Source of the DNA: Linum tenue
Lineage: Eukaryota > Streptophyta > Magnoliopsida > Malpighiales > Linaceae
Direction: 5' to 3'
NCBI GenBank assembly: GCA_946122785.1
Contig: CAMGYJ010000011.1
Coordinates: 1,302,001 to 1,366,000 of the forward strand
DNA length: 64,000 nucleotides
The translations under genes and the position numbers were made by a program. Below the pieces are notes generated by a model. The model was given only the letters and a program-made list of their open reading frames with translations, was not told the origin of the DNA and made no database searches. How positions within the stretch are numbered: the stretch's first letter is position 1; every line of letters starts with the position of its first letter. Of the stretch, positions 57,901-64,000 are shown one piece after another.

Positions 57901-59053
57901 CGTTGCGCCGCCTCCTTATCCCCGCAAACCTAGTCTTCGTCTCCGTCTCTACAGATATGGATAAGTTCTCAGCTCCGAAGCGGAATTCGTAGCTCGGAAA
58001 GTTTGGCTTATGATGCGAAGGGGGAATTAGGGTTAGCGTTTCTTGTTAGGCCGCCGGTGGTGAAAGCGTGGCAAGCTCCGGTCATCCATCAACCAGCGAT
58101 GAGAAAGAACGAAAAAAACGACAGGGAAGGAAGAATGTTGAATGTTAAAGCAATCATTTATCTTTGACGACTGGGTTTTTGGACGGTATTCGTATTTCCC
58201 GTGTTGCGTTGAGTTTTGTCAACCGTCATGGTCTCGTTTTAATATTTTGAAATTCCGGATTAATAATATAAATTGAATTTCGACATAACAATTTCTTTTG
58301 GGCCTTCTGCTAAACTATTTTCATAGCAAAAGGTTGCAAGGAAAAGGCCTAGTACACAAAAATTAAATTATCATTATCAGAATTATATTTTTTTATCAAT
58401 CAATTAATTAATTAAAGTGTAAGTTCCAAAAAATGCAAGTTACTGTTCTTTAAGAAAAATTCCGAGTTTACTATTTACAAGAGAGTTGGAGAATTCATTG
58501 TGGGCAAATTCATGTGAGCAGTGAGCCCATTTTTATTTCAGTTGAGTTAGCCAAGCGTGATCGTTGATGTGATTTTCAGTTTCTTAAATGCATGAGCTCA
58601 TATAAAACCAGTGGCACGCAATTTATTTAATAATAATGTTGATTAAAAAATAACGAGGAAACAAGAAAGACAAGAAAATTTCAATTCAAAATATCATCGG
58701 GTGTCGCTCTCTCCTACCTCACTAAGCACGCTGAATGGAGAATTTCAGACACCTCAAACGCAACGAGTTATCGAGAGAGTGAGTCTGAGCGAGAACGATA
58801 GAGAGAGCCGTGCCTTCACGTTTATTTTCTACTTTGCATGAATCAAGACCAAGAGTTCATTGATGCAGTTCATTGCCAAAACATTGTTCCATATTGCACA
58901 GTCAGATACTCGGATGTGTCTCTCATGTTCTTGAACATTTAAAACTTGTGCAGGTTGTCGTCTGCATTGATCCATCCTTCAATCAAAAGATTGGTAGACT
59001 ATAGAACTGTTTGCTGGCAGCCCCCAACTCCAGAACTCTGTAGTTGTTGTTTG
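57901..59053. other. ATG2 promoter side and intergenic DNA
   Basis: The ATG2 5' UTR/promoter should lie at 57901-58200. Beyond that the DNA is AT-rich. A short GC-richer, purine-rich patch at 58690-58820 is not recognised. No further gene seen. Confidence 0.45.
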
Positions 59054-59601
59054 TAGGGATGGCCAATGGGTCGGGTCGGGGGCGGATAGTGCATATCCGT
59101 TACCCTACCCAAAGTACTTCGGGTTTTACCCATACCCACATGTGAAACGGGTAGAAAATCAAAACCATGCCCATACCCGTTCGGGTTTCGGGTATCCACG
59201 GTTATCCATGGATATTAATTTCTCTTCATAACTCCAACCAATATGTTAACATTCACACGTATTCTTATATTAAGTAAGAGAAAAAGTATGACAAGAATTC
59301 ACTAGAATGAAGAAAATTAACTAAAACAACACAATTTCATGAAAATGTTATATTTATATGCTAAATATAAAATATGTTAGAGAAAAATAACGATTATTTC
59401 TAGACAAAATACATATGCATGTGTATAATCGGGCGGGTTCGGGTCGGATAGTGAGAAACCCATGCCCACCCATTACCCGTAATATTCGGGTTCGAGTTTT
59501 ACCCGTACCCACTAAGTGTCCTTCGGGTTCGGGTTTTACCCTACACGACTAGGCCGGATTCGGGCGGATATCCACAGTTACGGATATTATTGCCATCCCT
59601 A
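59054..59601. mobile_element. hAT-like MITE with CGGGT-type repeats
   Basis: Ends TAGGGATGGCCAATGGGTCGG and inverse ATTGCCATCCCTA, 548 bp, subterminal CGGGTTTTACCC/CCCATACCC words, AT-rich middle. The flanking octamers (gttgtttg, gttataca) match only partly, so the copy may be older than its relatives at 5137 and 20942. Confidence 0.72.
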
Positions 59602-60045
59602 GTTATACATGCACAGGCACGCACGATTGTTCTGAACAATTTTGTAACATTTACAGGAAAAAATAAGGAATGTGGACTATGTGCAGTCTTTAAGCATGAA
59701 CATTCATCTACGACGAAGTAGACGTTGAACCATTAGCTTGATCCAGGATGATGATTGTTATGTAACTTTGGAACTGAAGTAGTACTGAAGACAGAAGAAA
59801 CCCTCAGCTACAAATCCTACGTTTATAACCATAAATTTCTTCCCTACAATCGGCCACACTGAAAGACCAATGGAAAATTCCATGTCGAGAGTTATCTGCC
59901 GATGACAAAATCAGCAATTACAGGTCCGATGGTTAGAGTGACACTGGCGTACCTTAGGAAAGCTAGCCTTTCCACAGCACAAAAGGAATGCCTACTGCTA
60001 CCAGCGCCCAAAACAAAATCCCCATTTTCAGCTCCAAATGGGACA
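59602..60045. other. 3' flank of the first B3 gene
   Basis: Likely 3' UTR of the minus-strand B3 gene ending at 60046. The frame past its stop remains open for about 50 codons in another phase but has no family resemblance. Confidence 0.4.
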
Positions 60046-61282
60046 CTACTTTCGACCTGCACAAAAAAGATAGCACATAGCAGAAATCAGAATCCACCCT
60101 GTAAAATCACCACTCAACAAGAGCAAAGTTGTCTGTACTCGAAAGCACGAGTCCTGATTTCAAGTACACTATTGTACTGCGTCGAGACCTTCTATCGAGA
60201 AATCTTGACGAGAAGGTTTGAGCTGGTTCGGTAGACTATTCTAGCATTCTACTAGTTCGACCTCTAGTCGATTCGTATTAAGCAACGTCTAGAGACAAGC
60301 TTCTTGGAGCGTTATTAAGAACCCGGAAATGCAGTTCTTACCTGTTCTGATCCGTTTAGAACGCCTCCTAGTGCTGTCCAAATCATCGTCTTCCTCGTTC
60401 TTGTTTTCCTTCTCTGCAGCTTTCGCCTTGGCCTGCTTTCCCTTCTCTAAGGCTTCATCTTCTTCTTCTTCCTCCTCATCTTGGTTTTCCTTCTCAGAAT
60501 CGCCTCCCACTTCATTTGCCCTAATGATATGTACCTGAGCCACCATACATGAACTTCATTAAACCACCCTCTCATATCCTTGGAGACCAAAAGAAGACCC
60601 AATCCACAGAGGGAGAGTGTTTAGGTAAAAAGGGTTGGCTCAACCTTGAACTCTGTGGGGCTGACCAGCTGGAAAACCAATGCGTCTCCATCGACCAGCT
60701 CGTGATCAATGGCGAACCCTCTCCAACCGCCACTGAGACCAGTTTTCCCAGCAAGGTACTTGGTCTGAGATGGCTCCTCTCCCTCGTCTATCAACGTCAT
60801 CATCTCGTCCTCCTTCGGAAGGTACGTCTTGCAGAAGAGGGATGGCAGCCCCTAGAAAGAAGGGAATTTTTCTCTTGTTCACTAACCAAAATTACACCAA
60901 TTCATATCACACCATGGTAAATGAATCGGAATTCGGAACTCAAACTCACCAGCCAAAACCCTCCAGTGACATGGGACTGGAGCATGGGTTTCACAAAGCT
61001 CGGATGCTCAGGATCCAAAGTGGATTGGAGTTCTTCAGCTCTATGAATCGCATACTGCCTTACCTCACTAGATGCATACACACGATTCAGCAGATCTCTT
61101 CTCTGGTAGCTGAAGGTCCTGGAATGGAAGTGCATCCATCACAGAGGAAAACCCTAATTATTACAGTCATGAGAAATGAGAAACAATTGAGAGAGCAAAC
61201 CTTCTTGTTTCGCCTAATGGCTCCACTGGTCCCTGCCAGAAATTTCAGGGCGTCGATCAGAAACTCGAATCTCGAACGGGGT

Positions 61283-61321
<39 letters not shown>

Positions 61322-61672
61322 GAGTAGCACTTACTTCCCTGTAGCTAACAGAGGGCTGGTCCGCTATTCGTGACGACCTCCTCGCCGGAGCCAGCACCGC
61401 CGGCCGGCGAGCTCTGGGTTTCGCCTGCTCGACGGAAGACTTCCCATTAAAGCCGGCGATCTCCGTAAACGACTTAGAGTGAGGGAAAAGAAAGCGAGCG
61501 CAAAGAGCACTAAATCACTTACAGGGGAAGGATTGGAGGAGGGATTGGGTTGGGGACGAAGATGCTTAGCGAGCTTCAGCAGGTTGAGGTCTTCCATCCT
61601 CTTCTTGTTCTCTTCCACCCTCTGCCGCCGGACTTCTTCGTAACTCATCACCTTCTTCTTCGCTCCCACCAT
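60046..61672 (-). CDS. B3-domain transcription factor, At3g19184-like
   Basis: Seven exons on the minus strand: 61672-61523, 61460-61335, 61232-61201, 61118-60950, 60851-60645, 60534-60342 and 60056-60046, in phase, 295 residues. The start MVGAKKKVMSYEEVRRQRVEENKKRMEDLNL is a conserved N-terminal block of this subfamily. RRDLLNRVYASSEVRQYAIHRAEELQ precedes the B3 DNA-binding domain: PSFVKPMLQSHVTGGFWLGL, FCKTYLP, GLSGGWRGFAIDHELVDGDALVF, VHIIRAN. The tail is acidic (Glu run) then basic, TRRRSKRIRTGRK. The 11-nt last exon that supplies GRK and the stop agrees with the Arabidopsis C-terminus as I remember it. A (GA)n run lies in intron 2. Nuclear DNA-binding role inferred; target unknown. Confidence 0.88.
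61286..61319. repeat. (GA)n microsatellite in B3 gene intron 2
   Basis: About 17 GA units between exons 2 and 3, close to the splice donor of exon 2 (61334). Confidence 0.9.
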
Positions 61673-62617
61673 TGTTGAAATTTCTTCTCCGGACCAAAGA
61701 TCTGTAGAAGAGTCTTCTGGCCGCCTATAGGGTTTCGGTCTTTTCCGCTCCGCCTCGTCGTGTGCAGTCGGCGGGGAGATGAAGCGACGAAGGAGAGGAG
61801 CAGCAAAAAATGGTAACTGAAGCGCTCGGTCTAAAATTTCAAAATTCGAAGACAGTAGACACCTATTAGTCATACTTACTCGTTGCTACTACTACTATTG
61901 CAATTTTTAGTCTATTTTCATCCCTGAAGTTATGCCCAACCTACGATTTGGTCCTCATCCTTCTTTATCTATACAATTCAGGCATTTTCTTTAACATATT
62001 GGGGGTTCAAAAGAAGTTCAATCTGATCCAATTGTCTTGTTTTGAGATAATTAGACTAAAAATTGACATGTTTGTCAGAATAAAATTTGGATCGATTTTT
62101 TTTTTGAATCGATGCGTTTTGGATAAATTTCAATTGTCTGAGTTGGGGGCTGACAATTCAAATTGATTCGTTATAAATGACTCGTTTTAGCAATCAAATG
62201 TGAGAATTGACTGTCACGTAGGAAAATTTCAACTGAAATGCATAAATGGGTGACCAAAAATAAAATGAGAGTTAAAAAAAAATAATGATCGCTAATATCA
62301 CACATGCCCAAAAAAACTAGAATTCTAGAAATCAAAATGTGGTAAGTAATAGTAAGTAATAATGACATATTCCAGCTGGACTGGCGATACAGTTTCACAA
62401 ACACTCTTGGATTGATTCACATTCTCTAACTTAAATCGAAACCAAATCTCTATGCTATCCTAAGCTGTTGCATATACCCTAACTTTTCAAGCTAATGACA
62501 AAAGCATATACACCATAGAAAAGTGTATCATCTTCCTGCCTAAGTAATAGCATTCTGCTTGCTTCCTCCCTGCACAAAAGCAGATCCAACTTCCTACTTC
62601 CTTCTACCTTACATCAA
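61673..62617. other. Spacer between two B3 genes
   Basis: Promoter and 5' UTR of the first B3 gene at the left, 3' UTR of the second at the right, AT-rich between. No other gene seen. Confidence 0.45.
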
Positions 62618-64000
62618 TCACCATGGCGCATTTGCCAACGCCACAAACTCACTCCCACTCCCACTCCCACCATTCAATCTCTCAGTCTCCCCGCGCAGTA
62701 CTTCCACCCTTTCTTTCGCCTTCCCAACCTGCTTCTCCAGAACACGCAGCTCCTCCTCCGCTGCCTCCCTCTCCTCCACCAGCCTCGCGCGCCTGTTTGT
62801 TGCTTGATCAGCAAGGCACGCCAGCTTCCTCAATCGAACCAGTACGAAACCCACATTCATCCCCAGATTCTCGAAGCCCTTCAACTTCTTCTCCCACACC
62901 TCCAGATCCTTACTCTGGCTCGAGCTCGACAGTGCTCTGATAGCATAAGCAATGCTCGTAACTTCATCGATCATCCAAGCAACGACCTTGGCGTTAAGCC
63001 CCTCGAGCAGGCCTTGGTGCAGAAACGATCCCTGGCTGCGGCACAACTGGTAGTACTTGAACCTAACAAGCTCCGGGAGTTGGTCTTCGTCGTCGATGGC
63101 AGAACCATTTGCAACGATTTCAAAGTCTTCAAAGCGTTTCACTCTGTCGAAATCATCATCTGCAATGGATCCTGGCAACTTGCTGTTCTTGCTATCACTT
63201 CCTCTTTGAAACCCTTTATCTGGCTCAGACCCAACATTATCATTATCATTATCATCATCCATTAACCCATTTCTGTCATCGTTTTCTTCCAATTTTACTC
63301 CTAAACTTCCATCCTCTGCATCAACCCAAAACAATAGGCATTCATGATTCAACCCTTTACCCCCCCCCCCCCCCCCCTGTAACCAACAACTGAACTATCA
63401 GCACAAATATGTCTATAACCAAATGCTTACCACCATTAACAGTTCGCGACCTTAAACGACCATGATCGACACCCACTTCCTTTGAGGCATTTTCCCTCAC
63501 AATGTAAACCTGAACAAGAACAACAGATTCATAGCTTATAAGGAGCATGCACATTCCCCCCACTGAAATTCTACCGCAGCTAAGAAATTACCTTGAACAT
63601 CAAGGGACTGACAAGACGAAGAACCAGAGCATCTCCAACCACTAATCTATGGTAACTGGCAAAAGCCCTCCACCCTCCGCGGATCCTGCTATCACGCCAG
63701 TAAAAATTGACCAGGAAACCCTTCCCATCTTCCCCTTCTAAGGTGACCTGCTTGTCCGCGCTTGGCATATGCCACTCACAGAATGCTCTAGATAGACACT
63801 GGACTCACAACAACAACAAAAAAATCAAGCTCCACCCATTCACCAATTGACGGGTAGAATACGAAGTAACAGGCAGTAAACCCGTATTAGGGTTTTTCTT
63901 TCTAACCAGCTTATAATCTCGAGCAGTGAAATTGGAGGGCGTCAGGAGCCTGATCAGTGTAGGCTTCCCGTCGGTTCTCTTTAGATCGGCTTCAATTTTC
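62618..64000 (-). CDS. B3-domain protein with C-terminal coiled coil (5' end beyond window)
   Basis: Partial minus-strand gene. Visible exons: 64000-63907 (continues past the edge), 63798-63592, 63509-63431 and 63315-62618, in phase. The B3 domain reads PTLIRLLTPSNFTARDYKL, CLSRAFCEWHMPSADKQVTL, IRGGWRAFASYHRLVVGDALVL, VYIVREN. The 207-nt B3 exon has exactly the length and phase of exon 5 of the neighbouring B3 gene, so the two share ancestry. The 233-residue last exon encodes an Asp-rich linker, a helical part (KVVAWMIDEVTSIAYAIRAL, WEKKLKGFENLGMNVGFVLVRL) and a Glu/Arg coiled coil (EEREAAEEELRVLEKQVGKA), as in Os01g0234100-type B3 proteins. Likely a nuclear transcription factor. Confidence 0.85.
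63360..63377. repeat. C18 homopolymer (G18 on the coding strand) in a B3 intron
   Basis: Lies in the 115-bp intron between the last two exons of the second B3 gene. On the transcribed RNA this is a run of 18 G, able to form a G-quadruplex. Confidence 0.9.

Noticed and set aside
58690..58820. Possible organelle-derived or LTR fragment
   Set aside because: Composition differs from surroundings, but I could not match it to any known gene or element.
59898..60058. Additional 3' exon frame for the first B3 gene (VESSVPFGAENGDFVLG)
   Set aside because: Its phase does not match the preceding exon. The in-phase reading GRK-stop agrees with the remembered Arabidopsis C-terminus.
1..64000. CRISPR array, operon or prokaryote-type system
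   Set aside because: No regularly spaced repeats. All genes are plant-type with introns or plant families.

Overview
The window is nuclear DNA of a flowering plant, most likely a eudicot. The protein-coding genes have short introns with GT-AG borders, and the gene set is plant-specific (ERF and B3 transcription factors, a DYW-type PPR protein, DEM/VID27, CML30, a LOH-type ceramide synthase). The intergenic DNA is AT-rich and full of hAT-type MITEs and LINEs. I cannot name the species. The neighbouring CML30-like and DYW2-like genes recall, from memory, the adjacent Arabidopsis loci At2g15680 and At2g15690.

Layout. 0-4 kb: ceramide synthase (+, six exons). 4.3-5.8 kb: two MITEs with 8-bp target duplications. 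7.3-8.4 kb: a group-X ERF gene behind an ACGT-rich promoter. 8.9-13.6 kb: mobile DNA, comprising a dead hAT element, a MITE, and a LINE remnant cut in two by another hAT-like element. 13.8-16.1 kb: DEM/VID27-like gene (-). 16.8-18.9 kb: first CGI121 (KEOPS subunit) gene (+). 18.9-28.2 kb: inverted-repeat arm A (3' fragment of ATG2, broken tRNA-Asp, DYW2, CML30, DnaJ-type zinc-finger gene). 29.2-31.4 kb: second CGI121 gene, in direct orientation. 31.5-38.0 kb: a nearly complete L1-type LINE with a 16-bp target duplication. 38.9-40.2 kb: a Pack-MULE-like unit carrying a carboxylesterase fragment. 41.4-49.35 kb: arm B, which has the arm A genes in opposite orientation and an intact tRNA-Asp. It runs into the rest of a complete 13-exon ATG2 gene (-) ending near 57.9 kb. 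60.0-64.0 kb: two neighbouring B3-domain genes (-), the second cut by the window edge.

The main story is the segmental duplication. The order CGI121 - (DnaJ, CML30, DYW2, tRNA-Asp, ATG2 3' end) occurs twice, but the bracketed block is inverted in the left copy. The simplest reading is a tandem duplication whose breakpoint fell inside ATG2, followed by inversion of one block. The arms let one time later events: nested MITE insertion and tRNA decay in arm A only, and near-identity of the central part of the arms, which suggests arm-to-arm gene conversion. The genes are housekeeping or regulatory (sphingolipid synthesis, tRNA t6A modification, organelle RNA editing, calcium sensing, autophagy, transcription) and do not form one pathway. 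I found no operon, CRISPR array or clearly new molecular system.
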